A stretch of DNA of 7,863 bases, taken from positions 1-7,863 of the forward strand of contig VHBV01000058.1 of the NCBI GenBank assembly GCA_016882165.1, read 5' to 3'. Shown in pieces: positions 1 through 6,985 of this stretch. Position 1 is the first letter of the stretch, and each line of letters opens with the position of its first letter. Origin of the DNA: Candidatus Pelagibacterales bacterium. Its GTDB lineage: Bacteria; Pseudomonadota; Alphaproteobacteria; Rickettsiales; UBA1997. A program made the position numbers and the translations under genes. Under the pieces are notes generated by a model. It was given only the letters and a program-made list of their open reading frames with translations, ran no database searches and was not told where the DNA came from.

Positions 1-5
1 TCGCT

Positions 6-30
6 AAAAACATGCATTTAGCATGTTTTT
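6..30. repeat. Perfect palindrome (hairpin), possible weak terminator
   Basis: Ten-base arms AAAAACATGC (6-15) and GCATGTTTTT (21-30) flank the 5-base loop ATTTA. Because the arms begin with A5 and end with T5, either strand would give a hairpin with a U-rich 3' flank, so it could be a bidirectional intrinsic terminator. It lies about 240 bp past the yidC stop. The GC core is only CATGC, so the stem is weak and the terminator role is inference. Confidence 0.4.
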
Positions 31-60
31 GCAGCCATTTCGTCAAACTAAGAATTGTTT

Positions 61-99
61 GACTTCAAGCTCTGCCGCTTAAACCTCGGCCACTCTTCC
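61..99 (-). pseudogene. Degenerate tRNA-Ser(UGA)-like 5' half
   Basis: Read on the minus strand from 99, the sequence follows a bacterial tRNA-Ser 5' half: acceptor GGAAGAG (99-93), TG, then a D-arm GCC-GAGGTTTAAGC-GGC with an 11-base loop. It then reaches an anticodon-loop-like CTTGAAG (69-63) carrying UGA at 67-65. It fails as a working tRNA. The anticodon stem does not pair beyond about two bases, no T-arm GGTTCGAATCC follows, and there is no 3' strand complementary to the acceptor. Where the variable arm should be lies a hairpin, GTCAAAC/GTTTGAC (42-63), and then the palindrome at 6-30. I read it as a tRNA remnant, a tRNA-derived repeat, or chance similarity; it should not be counted as a tRNA gene. 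Confidence 0.35.
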
Positions 100-116
100 G
101 TGTTTTTGGTTTTTTT

Positions 117-259
117 GCCTCCTTTGCTGGAAAGGTAGGTGGCACGCTGACAAGGCGTGACGGTGGATTTTAAATTTTAACGCAAATTCGTTTAACATTT
201 AAAATCACCCGTCTCAAATTGCTTTCGCAATTTGATCCACCCTCTTTTTCAAAGAGGGC
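117..259. repeat. Composite multi-hairpin REP/MITE-like intergenic element
   Basis: Five hairpins stand almost end to end. They are: CCTCCTTT (118-125) with AAAGGTAGG (131-139, one bulge); CACGC (143-147) with GCGTG (155-159) around a 7-base loop; a 13-bp AT-rich stem, 162-175 with 197-209, one bulged G; TCAAATTGC (214-222) with GCAATTTGA (227-235) around TTTC; and CCCTCTTT (240-247) with AAAGAGGG (251-258) around TTC. The outer hairpins are related to each other in inverted orientation: the left end reads GCCTCCTTTG...GGTGG, and the right end on the opposite strand reads GCCCTCTTTG...GGTGG. That is the layout of a small non-autonomous element or dispersed palindromic repeat. No open frame lies inside. 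It begins 10 bp beyond the yidC stop. The T-rich tail after the last stem is on the plus strand, so it is not an obvious yidC terminator. Confidence 0.6.
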
Positions 260-268
260 TTTTAATTT

Positions 269-2032
269 TTACTTTAATCTTCTGTTAATAAACCATTGTT
301 GTAAAATGGACAAAACGTTACTCCAAGTCCAGTAAATAACTAATCCTGCAGGGAAAGCTGCTAAAACAAAAGTTAAAACATAAGGCATAAATTTCATAAT
401 TTTTGCCTGAGTTGGATCAGAAGTAACTGGGCTTAGTTTTTGTTGGATAATCATTGTAATACCCATCAAAATTGGCCAAATACCAATTGTAAACATAGTG
501 CTTGTTTCAAAAGGCAGTAAACCAAATAGGTTGAAAATTGAAGTTGGATCTGGTGCTGACAAGTCTTGAATCCAGCCATAAAATGGCGCTTGTCGCATAT
601 CAAGAGTTACATAAAGAACTTTATATAGCGAAAAGAAAATTGGAATTTGAATAAGAATTGGTAGGCAACCAGCCGCAGGATTTACTTTTTCTTTTTTATA
701 AAGTTCCATCATTTCGCGGTTAAAAGCAACTCGGTCTTCTTTGAACTTCTTTTTTATCTCATCAATTTTTGGTTGTAACTTTTTAACTTTTGCAATTGCG
801 GTATAAGATTTATTAGCCATTGGAAACAATGCTAGTTTAATTAATACAGTCATTGCTAAAATTGCTAAACCAAAGTTACCTAAGAATTTATATAAGAAAT
901 CAATTATGAAGAGGAAAGGCTTAGTTAGGAAATAAAACCATCCAAAATCAACTGCGCGGTCAAAAAGTTTTATATCAAAATCTTTAGAATATTGATCTAA
1001 AAGTTTAATTTTTTTTGCTCCTGCAAACATGTGGTTTTCAAAGCTAAGTTCAGAATTTTTATTTACTGCAAATTCTTGTCCTATGAATTCAACATTAAAA
1101 AATTGAGTTTTGTTTTGATAGCTGCTGTTAAAGTTTGCTTTATAAGAGATATTTTTATCAGGAATTAATGAGCTTAACCAATATTTATCGGTAATTCCAA
1201 GCCAGCCACCATTTTCAGCTGTGAAATCTTTGTTTTTTTCTTCAATTAAATCTTCATAAGTTACTTCTTGCAAAATGTCGTTGAAAACACCAATAGCACC
1301 TTCATGAAGAATATAAGTTCCTTTTTCAAAACCTTTAGAGCGGTTAACTCTGCCGTATGTTGCTAAAGAAATGTCTTTATTAGAATTATTTTTGACTGTT
1401 TGAGTAACACTGAACATGTAATTTTCATCAAGACTAATTTTGATTATAAATTCAATATTATCTTTATTTGTCCAAGACAGCGATATTGGGTTTTGAGGAG
1501 TTAGTTTATCAGAATTGCTTTTCCATAAAGTATTTGGTTTTGGCAAGTCAATAGTTGAATCTGAGCTTAACCAGCCAAAATCTGCGAAATATCTTTCTTT
1601 GCTTTGAGATGGTGAGAAAAGTTTAACTTCTTCTTTTTTTTCGGAAGTTACAAAATATTTTGCTAATGTTAAGTCATCAAAGCGTGCTCCTTCAAGTGAA
1701 ATTGAGCCATGTAAGCTTTCACTGCTAATTTGAATTCTTTTAGATGATGTTTCTGATAGAATATCATCACGGTTTTTTGTGGTTGGTGTAATTTTTTCAA
1801 CATTATTATTTTTTATTTCTGTAGAAGCAGAAGTTGTGTTTGGATTTTTAGAATCACTTATTTGAACAGCTTGAGTAACATTTTTTTGTTTTTCTGCTTT
1901 TTGAGTTTCTTCGTATAATTTTTGTTCAATTAATCTTTTTTCAGCTTTTGGTTTTTCGTAAAACCAAGTCCAGCAAACTAAAATTATAACAGAAAGAACT
2001 GCAGCTAAAGTAATGTTTTTATTGTCTTGCAT
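269..2032 (-). CDS. yidC: Membrane protein insertase YidC (Oxa1/Alb3 family)
   Basis: YidC inserts and folds inner-membrane proteins, alone or with SecYEG. The 587-residue length suits the Gram-negative type. A first membrane segment (about residues 8-25) is followed by a charged linker (to about 95) and a large periplasmic domain (about 95-345). The conserved insertase core begins near 370. It has a membrane segment with VLIKLALFPM, a cytoplasmic Lys-rich hairpin (about 408-448, LQPKIDEIKKKF), then NPAAGCLPILIQIPIFFSLY (451-470), LRQAPFYGWI-type text at 478-488, and the last segments ending VIYWTWSNVLSILQQWF. The basic groove residue is Lys399, where E. coli has Arg366. The start is ATG at 2030-2032, six bases after the stop of the upstream small gene, with no clear Shine-Dalgarno. 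It is the last gene of the apparent lon operon. The usual rnpA-yidC neighbourhood is not seen. Confidence 0.97.
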   Translation of the reverse strand: MQDNKNITLAAVLSVIILVCWTWFYEKPKAEKRLIEQKLYEETQKAEKQKNVTQAVQISDSKNPNTTSASTEIKNNNVEKITPTTKNRDDILSETSSKRIQISSESLHGSISLEGARFDDLTLAKYFVTSEKKEEVKLFSPSQSKERYFADFGWLSSDSTIDLPKPNTLWKSNSDKLTPQNPISLSWTNKDNIEFIIKISLDENYMFSVTQTVKNNSNKDISLATYGRVNRSKGFEKGTYILHEGAIGVFNDILQEVTYEDLIEEKNKDFTAENGGWLGITDKYWLSSLIPDKNISYKANFNSSYQNKTQFFNVEFIGQEFAVNKNSELSFENHMFAGAKKIKLLDQYSKDFDIKLFDRAVDFGWFYFLTKPFLFIIDFLYKFLGNFGLAILAMTVLIKLALFPMANKSYTAIAKVKKLQPKIDEIKKKFKEDRVAFNREMMELYKKEKVNPAAGCLPILIQIPIFFSLYKVLYVTLDMRQAPFYGWIQDLSAPDPTSIFNLFGLLPFETSTMFTIGIWPILMGITMIIQQKLSPVTSDPTQAKIMKFMPYVLTFVLAAFPAGLVIYWTWSNVLSILQQWFINRRLK

Positions 2033-2038
2033 GTGAAT

Positions 2039-2413
2039 TTAATTTGTAAAAATTTTATTTTCTAAATCGTGTCGAAAGTCGGCAATCCAATGTGAGTTTT
2101 TATATTGTCTGACCGTTGCTGATTCTTTGTGAACTAAAATAACCATTTTATTTTTTGAGTTATTTTTAGTTTGTTTTAAATCTTCTTCCAAGAAACAAAA
2201 ATCAGCTTTTTTAAAACTAAATTTTTTTAATTCTTTCTCAAATTTTTTTAACAAAATTTGGTTTATAAGTTTTAGTTTTCTAACTTTGCCGTCAATTGCC
2301 CAGGCTGGGAAAATTCCTTTTTCTTCGGCGTCAGATACTAACTCGCGAATTAGCATTTTATTTCCTTCTCTAACTCCTGCCTCGGTTCTTTTGAGAATTT
2401 CTGTATTACCCAT
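2039..2413 (-). CDS. Small unknown protein, possible partner of the zeta-like kinase
   Basis: This 124-residue protein belongs to no family I can name with certainty. It is highly basic in the middle (KKFEKELKKFSFKK, about 56-69) and has no signal peptide or membrane segment. Residues 5-47 form a predicted helix, VREGNKMLIRELVSDAEEKG, followed by IFPAWAIDGKVRKLKL. From memory, this helix plus G-x-P-x-A-x-W-x-DGKV layout resembles short proteins often encoded beside COG4185/zeta-like kinases. Residues 89-124 (MVILVHKESATVRQYKN...) look like a separate beta-rich piece I do not recognise. Its ATG (2411-2413) lies inside the kinase gene, with an 8-bp overlap in another frame, which implies coupled translation. 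yidC follows after 6 bp. Codon and base use match the neighbours. An antitoxin or regulator role is inference from position. Confidence 0.8.
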   Translation of the reverse strand: MGNTEILKRTEAGVREGNKMLIRELVSDAEEKGIFPAWAIDGKVRKLKLINQILLKKFEKELKKFSFKKADFCFLEEDLKQTKNNSKNKMVILVHKESATVRQYKNSHWIADFRHDLENKIFTN

Positions 2414-2969
2414 AAAGTTTTTTCCAAAGATCTTTGTTAGAAATTATAATTTTATTGTTACTTTTCTTAGCAACTTCAACAAGTTCGGGTCCGCTTGATT
2501 CATAGATTGAAGCAGTATCAACAATTTTTAAGTAATCTTGTAAATTTTCAAGACCTCTTTGAAATCTGCGTTCAATTGTTTTTGGTTCAATATTATGACC
2601 ACCTTTGCTAACTCTATTCTCTACTCTTATTTTTGCAAGCTTAGAGCTGTGTAATATCAAAAAAATTAAATTTACTTTATATCCGAGTTTCTGTGATTTT
2701 CTGATAAAGTTCAGATAAATCTTCGCTGAAAGTGTGGTTTCAAAAGCAAAATTAACTTCTTCATCTAAAAGAAAATTCATTCTTTGTAACATTAATCTTC
2801 CAGCTTTTATCGCTGATTTTTCAGGATTTTGAGGCGATAAAATTTTAGCAATTTCATCAGCGTTAACAAATTCGTTACTTTTTAAAAAATCTGGCAAAAG
2901 TGTAACTCTAGCAAGAGAACTTTTGCCAGCACCATTAGCTCCAGCAATGATATAAATTTGTTTTTGCAT
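2406..2969 (-). CDS. Zeta-toxin-like P-loop kinase (COG4185 type)
   Basis: A 187-residue P-loop NTPase of the zeta/PezT-related group. Some members phosphorylate UDP-N-acetylglucosamine and so poison cell-wall synthesis; many are uncharacterised. Visible motifs in order: Walker A GANGAGKS (residues 10-17); NADEIAK with Asp38 in the place of the catalytic acidic residue; FETTLS (76-81), typical of the group; RVENRVSKGGHNI (115-127), a basic lid segment; and RRFQRGLENL (134-143). The length is usual for the compact COG4185 form and shorter than classical zeta toxin (about 285). Residues expected for ATP and phosphate binding are present, so it looks intact. The ATG (2967-2969) is 3 bp past the lon stop, and its end overlaps the next gene, so it is co-transcribed with both. 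There is no clear Shine-Dalgarno. The substrate cannot be told from sequence; toxin status is inference. Confidence 0.9.
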   Translation of the reverse strand: MQKQIYIIAGANGAGKSSLARVTLLPDFLKSNEFVNADEIAKILSPQNPEKSAIKAGRLMLQRMNFLLDEEVNFAFETTLSAKIYLNFIRKSQKLGYKVNLIFLILHSSKLAKIRVENRVSKGGHNIEPKTIERRFQRGLENLQDYLKIVDTASIYESSGPELVEVAKKSNNKIIISNKDLWKKLYG

Positions 2970-2972
2970 AAA

Positions 2973-5345
2973 CTACTTTTTCTTTTTTGCTGGCTTTTTT
3001 GGCAAAACCAGCGCTTCGTTTAATGCTTCATCAATCGTTTTAATTGGCTTAATGGTAAGTTTATCCAAAACTTCTTTTGGCATATCGCTTAGGTTTTTGC
3101 GATTACTTTCAGGAATTAGAACTGTTTTAATTCCGCCGCGAAGAGCTGCTAAAAGTTTTTCCTTTAAACCACCAATTTCAAGAACTTTTCCAGTTAAAGT
3201 AATTTCTCCAGTCATTGCTATATCTTTTTTAACGGGAATTCCACTTATTGAAGAGATCAACGAAACGCAAAGTGCAACACCGGCAGAAGGTCCATCTTTA
3301 GGAGTCGCTCCTTCAGGAACGTGAATATGAAAATCATATTTAGAAAATTTCTTAGCATCAATTTTATAATTTTGAGCTATTGATCTGGAATAACTAAGTG
3401 CAGCTTTCGCTGACTCTTTCATTACATCGCCTAATTTTCCAGTAATTTGAGTTTTGCCATGTCCTTCAAATTTTAATACTTCAATATCAAGTAAGTCGCC
3501 ACCAAAATCAGTGTAAGCAAGTCCAGTTGTAACTCCAACCAAATCTTTTTCTTTGGCAATTCCGAAATGATGTTTTGCCACTCCTGCATATTGAGCAATG
3601 TTTTCTTTTGTAATATGTAATGCTTTGGTTTTCTTCGTGATAATTTCTTTAACTGCTTTACGTGCTAAATTTGCAATTTCACGATTTAAATTTCTAACAC
3701 CAGCTTCAAAAGTATATTCTCTAATCAAAACAAGAATTGCTTCATCTGAAATTGAAAATTCTTTGCCAGTTAGTCCATTTTCTTTGCATTGTCTGTGAAC
3801 CAAATGTTTTTTTACAATTTGCAGTTTTTCATTTTCAGTATAACCAGAAAGTTTAATAATTTCCATTCGATCACGAAGTGGTACAGGAATTGAGCTTAAG
3901 CTGTTTGCAGTTGCGACAAACATCACTTGTGACAAATCGTAATCAACTTCTAAATAGTGGTCAGAGAAGTTGTTATTTTGTTCTGGATCTAAAACTTCCA
4001 GAAGTGCAGCTGAAGGATCGCCACGAAAATCATGAGACATTTTGTCAATTTCATCAAGCAGCATTAGAGGATTTACTGTTCCTGCTTTACGCATTGATTG
4101 AATTATTCTGCCTGGCATTGAACCAATATAAGTTCTTCTGTGACCACGAATCTCAGATTCGTCACGTACTCCACCTAAAGAAACTTTAACATATTTACGA
4201 TTTAGTGAGTCAGCAATTGATTTTGCTAAAGAAGTTTTACCAACCCCGGGTGATCCAACTAAACATAAAATTGGTCCTCTCAGAGCTTTTGTTTTAATTT
4301 GAACTGCAATGAATTCTAAAATTCTGTCCTTAACTTTGTCTAAAGCGAAATGGTTTTTATCAAGGATATCGTGAGCTTTGTTAAGATCGTTGCTTGGTTT
4401 GCTTTTTGTACTCCAAGGTAGTGAAATAATCCAATCTAGATAGTTTCTCACAACTCCAGATTCAGATGAAAAAGGATTCATTTTTTCTAATTTTGCCAAT
4501 TCTGTTTTGCATTTTTCAGAAACTTCTTTTGGTAATTTTAATTTGGCAATTTTGTTTGATAGTTCTTTGAATTCAGTTTCTTCGTCTTGACCAAGTTCTT
4601 TTTTGATATTTTTTAACTGTTCATTCAGGTAAAATTCTTTGTTGGCTTTGGCAACTTTATCTTGAATTGATTTGTTAATTCTGGCTTCTGATTGAGAAAT
4701 TTCCAATTCAATTTTTAGTAATTCTAAAACTTTATAAAGTTTTTTTGCTAGGTTAGTTTCTTCTAAAACTTTTTGTTTTTTTGTTGGTGTGCTATTTAGA
4801 TTAATTGTAATCATGTAAGCAATTTCATGAGGTGATTTTAACCTCACTAAAGCTGCTAAAACCTCAGAAGTAATTCTTTTGTTGTATGTTGCATATTTGC
4901 TAAAATTTTCTACACAACCTTTTACTAAACTTAAAATTTCTTTGGTTGATTTTTTGTCTTTTTCTTCTGAATCAGGTACAAATTTTGCATCAGACAAAAT
5001 TGCAACTTCGCAAGTGAAATAATTTCCATTCGAAGATAAGCTTTTAATTTCAGCTCTTAGAAGCCCTTGAATTATGACTTTTAGAGTTCCATCAACTGTT
5101 CTGATTGATTCAACAATTTTGCAAATTACCCCAACTTTATGGATATTGGTTTCATTAAATTCATCACTATCTGGATTGGTCTGTAAAACTGCAAAAATTG
5201 GAACATTTAAACGTTTTGTTTCTTCTATTCCGTTAACTGATTTTTCTCTTCCAACTAAAATTGTTGTGGTCATATTAGGAAAAATCACCACATCTCTTAA
5301 TGGCAAAGCGCAAAGAACTTGTGGTTGAATTTGTTGTTCAGTCAT
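2973..5345 (-). CDS. lon: ATP-dependent protease Lon (LonA, S16 family)
   Basis: Cytosolic hexameric AAA+ serine protease that degrades damaged proteins and short-lived regulators, including many antitoxins. It is full length at 790 residues (E. coli 784). Domains: N-terminal substrate-binding LON domain (about 9-205, opening LCALPLRDVVIFPNM); helical linker (about 205-310); AAA+ module (about 315-585) with Walker A GSPGVGKT (364-371), Walker B LMLLDEID (427-434), sensor-1 Asn481 and sensor-2 Arg551 in EAGVRNL; and the protease domain (about 595-780) with the Ser687 (PKDGPSAGV) and Lys730 (GGLKEK) dyad. The C-terminus is a Lys-rich tail, KKPAKKKK. The ATG at 5343-5345 fits the family start; no strong Shine-Dalgarno precedes it. 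It is first in the four-gene minus-strand group. No clpX or hupB lies beside it on the sides visible here. I found no convincing sigma-32 heat-shock promoter upstream. Confidence 0.98.
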   Translation of the reverse strand: MTEQQIQPQVLCALPLRDVVIFPNMTTTILVGREKSVNGIEETKRLNVPIFAVLQTNPDSDEFNETNIHKVGVICKIVESIRTVDGTLKVIIQGLLRAEIKSLSSNGNYFTCEVAILSDAKFVPDSEEKDKKSTKEILSLVKGCVENFSKYATYNKRITSEVLAALVRLKSPHEIAYMITINLNSTPTKKQKVLEETNLAKKLYKVLELLKIELEISQSEARINKSIQDKVAKANKEFYLNEQLKNIKKELGQDEETEFKELSNKIAKLKLPKEVSEKCKTELAKLEKMNPFSSESGVVRNYLDWIISLPWSTKSKPSNDLNKAHDILDKNHFALDKVKDRILEFIAVQIKTKALRGPILCLVGSPGVGKTSLAKSIADSLNRKYVKVSLGGVRDESEIRGHRRTYIGSMPGRIIQSMRKAGTVNPLMLLDEIDKMSHDFRGDPSAALLEVLDPEQNNNFSDHYLEVDYDLSQVMFVATANSLSSIPVPLRDRMEIIKLSGYTENEKLQIVKKHLVHRQCKENGLTGKEFSISDEAILVLIREYTFEAGVRNLNREIANLARKAVKEIITKKTKALHITKENIAQYAGVAKHHFGIAKEKDLVGVTTGLAYTDFGGDLLDIEVLKFEGHGKTQITGKLGDVMKESAKAALSYSRSIAQNYKIDAKKFSKYDFHIHVPEGATPKDGPSAGVALCVSLISSISGIPVKKDIAMTGEITLTGKVLEIGGLKEKLLAALRGGIKTVLIPESNRKNLSDMPKEVLDKLTIKPIKTIDEALNEALVLPKKPAKKKK

Positions 5346-5391
5346 GGTTTAAATTTGTTAAGTTTTACGAAATAAAATTCTGTTTTTATGG

Positions 5392-5484
5392 TTCTGTCAT
5401 CCTGAGCTTTAGCCAAGGATCTCATGTGTTTATTTTAGAAGTTTAAACTTAAGAGATACTTTGCTAAAGCTCAGGATGACAGAA
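5392..5484. repeat. Long inverted repeat in the lon-rmuC spacer, overlapping the rmuC start
   Basis: The left arm 5392-5413 (containing TCATCCTGAGCTTTAGC) and right arm 5463-5484 (containing GCTAAAGCTCAGGATGA) are exact 22-base reverse complements. The match continues inward with two mismatches to ATCTC (5419-5423) and GAGAT (5453-5457), giving 32-base arms around a 29-base centre. The centre holds a 12-bp perfect palindrome, AAGTTTAAACTT (5439-5450). The TCATCCTGAG...AAGGATCTC wording is like dispersed palindromic repeats in many genomes, including Rickettsia-type elements that enter genes; that family link is from memory. The right arm contains the ATG used by rmuC, and the repeat occupies most of the spacer holding both divergent promoters. 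A single RNA across it would fold into a long hairpin. Confidence 0.85.
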
Positions 5485-6933
5485 AAGAAACTCAAAAAAT
5501 ATATTAAAAATTATAAGATAATGACAATAGTTTTAATAACTCTAGTTCTAGCTTCAACTACAATCTTTTTTTATTATAAATTAAATAAAAATTCGCAAAA
5601 CTTGCGGGCACAAAATTTAATTTATGAAGAAAGACTTAAGAACTTAACTTCACGTTTACAAGAGCAAAATCAAGAATCTCAGAATTTAATTTCTGAAAAC
5701 CGTCAACTTAGCTTTTTCAAAGGCAAGTACGAACATTCTCAAAATGAAATAAATTTTTTGCGTGAGGAAAAAAATAAAATTTTGGAAGAAAGTGAAATTT
5801 TGCGTCAAAAAATTTTAGAATTTGAAAAACAAAATGAGCTGTTAAAACAATCTTTTGCAAATTTAAAAAACGAGCAAGAACAATGGCATAAAAGCAAGGA
5901 AATAATGCTTTTACAGTTATCAGAAGAGTTGGTAAAAAAGAATAACGAACAACAAAATCAGTTTAGCATTTTTCAACAAGAAAACATTAAAAAAGTTACT
6001 GAAGATCTCTTCAAAAATTTTGAAAATGTCAGTGCAAAAGTTTTGGCTTTAAACGATGAAGTTAAAAAGTCAGGAGAAGAAAGTTCTTTGATTAAAAATG
6101 CGTTGTTAAATCCAAAATCTTCAGGCAGGTTTGCTGAAATTACTTTAGAAAATATTTTGAAAAACTCTGGTCTGAAAGAAAAAGAAAATTTTAATTCTTA
6201 TGGTGATTATATATTGCAATCACACTTTTCTGGAATGTCTGAAAATCAAAGTCTTGAAGGAAAAAGACCAGATGCACTTCTATTTTTTCCAAACGATCAA
6301 ATTGTGATTATTGATAGTAAATCTTCACCGCATTTTTTAGAGCTGGAAATTGCTCGTCAAAATGGTGATGAAAATGAAGAAAAAATAATTTTATCAAAAA
6401 TAAAAGATAGTTTTAGAAGGCACTTAGAGAACTTATGTAAAAAAGATTATACAAAATTTTTATTTGAAGAAATGCATAATAAAAATCAGTCTGATTATAA
6501 AATTTTGATTGTGATGTTTTTGCAAAGTGAGTCAATGCTTGAAACAGTTCGTCAAGTTGATCCAACTTTTGAGCAAAAAGCTTTGGAAAGAGGAGTTATT
6601 ATTGCAACACCAATTGGTTTGATTAATTTTGTATCGCAAGCTCGCTTTGTTATTGATAGGATTAAACAAGATAAAAATATTGATAATTTAAAAATTGCTG
6701 TACGCAAATTGCTTGATAACATGGCTTTAATTTTTAAAGAATCAAAAGAAGTTGGTCGTTTCTTAAATAAAGCTGCTGTTGCTCACAGCAAGGTTGTGAA
6801 AAATTTGAATCGAGGTGTTTATTCTTCAATAAAAAATATTTCTGATTTGGGCATTGAAAGTAAAAAATCAGTAGATTTAAGAATGTTAGAAGAAAATGAT
6901 GAACAAGAGGAAGTTGAAGATATAACAAGCTAA
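5476..6933 (+). CDS. rmuC: RmuC family protein (predicted nuclease fold, membrane anchored)
   Basis: RmuC-family proteins carry a PD-(D/E)XK-like fold and are linked to limiting recombination at inverted repeats; their exact activity is poorly known. Starting at ATG 5476 gives 485 residues. A basic N-terminus (KKLKKYIKNYK) precedes one membrane segment (about 16-34), then a long coiled coil (about 45-175), then the RmuC domain (about 205-435). Key text is GKRPDALLFFP (Asp266), IVIIDSKSS (Asp280, Lys282), KILIVMFLQSE, and ATPIGLINFV. The tail is acidic (EENDEQEEVEDI). The frame stays open upstream to a TTG at 5461; I prefer 5476 because it is an ATG with AGG just before it. ATG 5521 would remove the basic anchor and is less likely. 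The start codon lies in the right arm of the inverted repeat. The gene stands alone, divergent from lon and convergent with rodA. Confidence 0.93.
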   Translation: MTEKKLKKYIKNYKIMTIVLITLVLASTTIFFYYKLNKNSQNLRAQNLIYEERLKNLTSRLQEQNQESQNLISENRQLSFFKGKYEHSQNEINFLREEKNKILEESEILRQKILEFEKQNELLKQSFANLKNEQEQWHKSKEIMLLQLSEELVKKNNEQQNQFSIFQQENIKKVTEDLFKNFENVSAKVLALNDEVKKSGEESSLIKNALLNPKSSGRFAEITLENILKNSGLKEKENFNSYGDYILQSHFSGMSENQSLEGKRPDALLFFPNDQIVIIDSKSSPHFLELEIARQNGDENEEKIILSKIKDSFRRHLENLCKKDYTKFLFEEMHNKNQSDYKILIVMFLQSESMLETVRQVDPTFEQKALERGVIIATPIGLINFVSQARFVIDRIKQDKNIDNLKIAVRKLLDNMALIFKESKEVGRFLNKAAVAHSKVVKNLNRGVYSSIKNISDLGIESKKSVDLRMLEENDEQEEVEDITS

Positions 6934-6985
6934 TTTAGCTGGGCCAAATCACTTGTATTTCTTCAATAAAATAAAGGCAATAATT

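Noticed and set aside
141..165. tRNA anticodon arm in CACGC-7-base loop-GCGTG
   Set aside because: On the plus strand position 33 is not T; on the minus strand the base after the anticodon is C; no D-arm or T-arm flanks it.
240..258. Intrinsic terminator for yidC
   Set aside because: The stem is good but on the yidC strand it is followed by TGGATC, not a U-run; the T-rich tail is on the plus strand.
1..268. SRP RNA, RNase P RNA or tmRNA gene in the structured non-coding end
   Set aside because: None of the conserved cores I know (the SRP GGAAGGAAGCAG-type motif, the RNase P GAGGAAAGTC motif, the tmRNA tRNA-like 3' end) is present on either strand.
2286..2498. Plus-strand open frame of 70 codons
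   Set aside because: It crosses the overlap of the kinase and small gene on the opposite strand; both of those are better supported by motif and packing.
3052..5328. Plus-strand open frames of 66-103 codons at 3052-3324, 3598-3798, 3878-4189 and 5074-5328
   Set aside because: All lie antisense within the intact lon gene, with composition expected from its complement and no recognisable motifs.
5461..5475. TTG start at 5461 for rmuC
   Set aside because: It adds only five residues from the repeat arm, has no Shine-Dalgarno, and an ATG with AGG just upstream lies at 5476.
6734..6928. Minus-strand open frame of 64 codons
   Set aside because: Antisense to the C-terminal part of rmuC, with low-complexity Leu/Gln-rich text.
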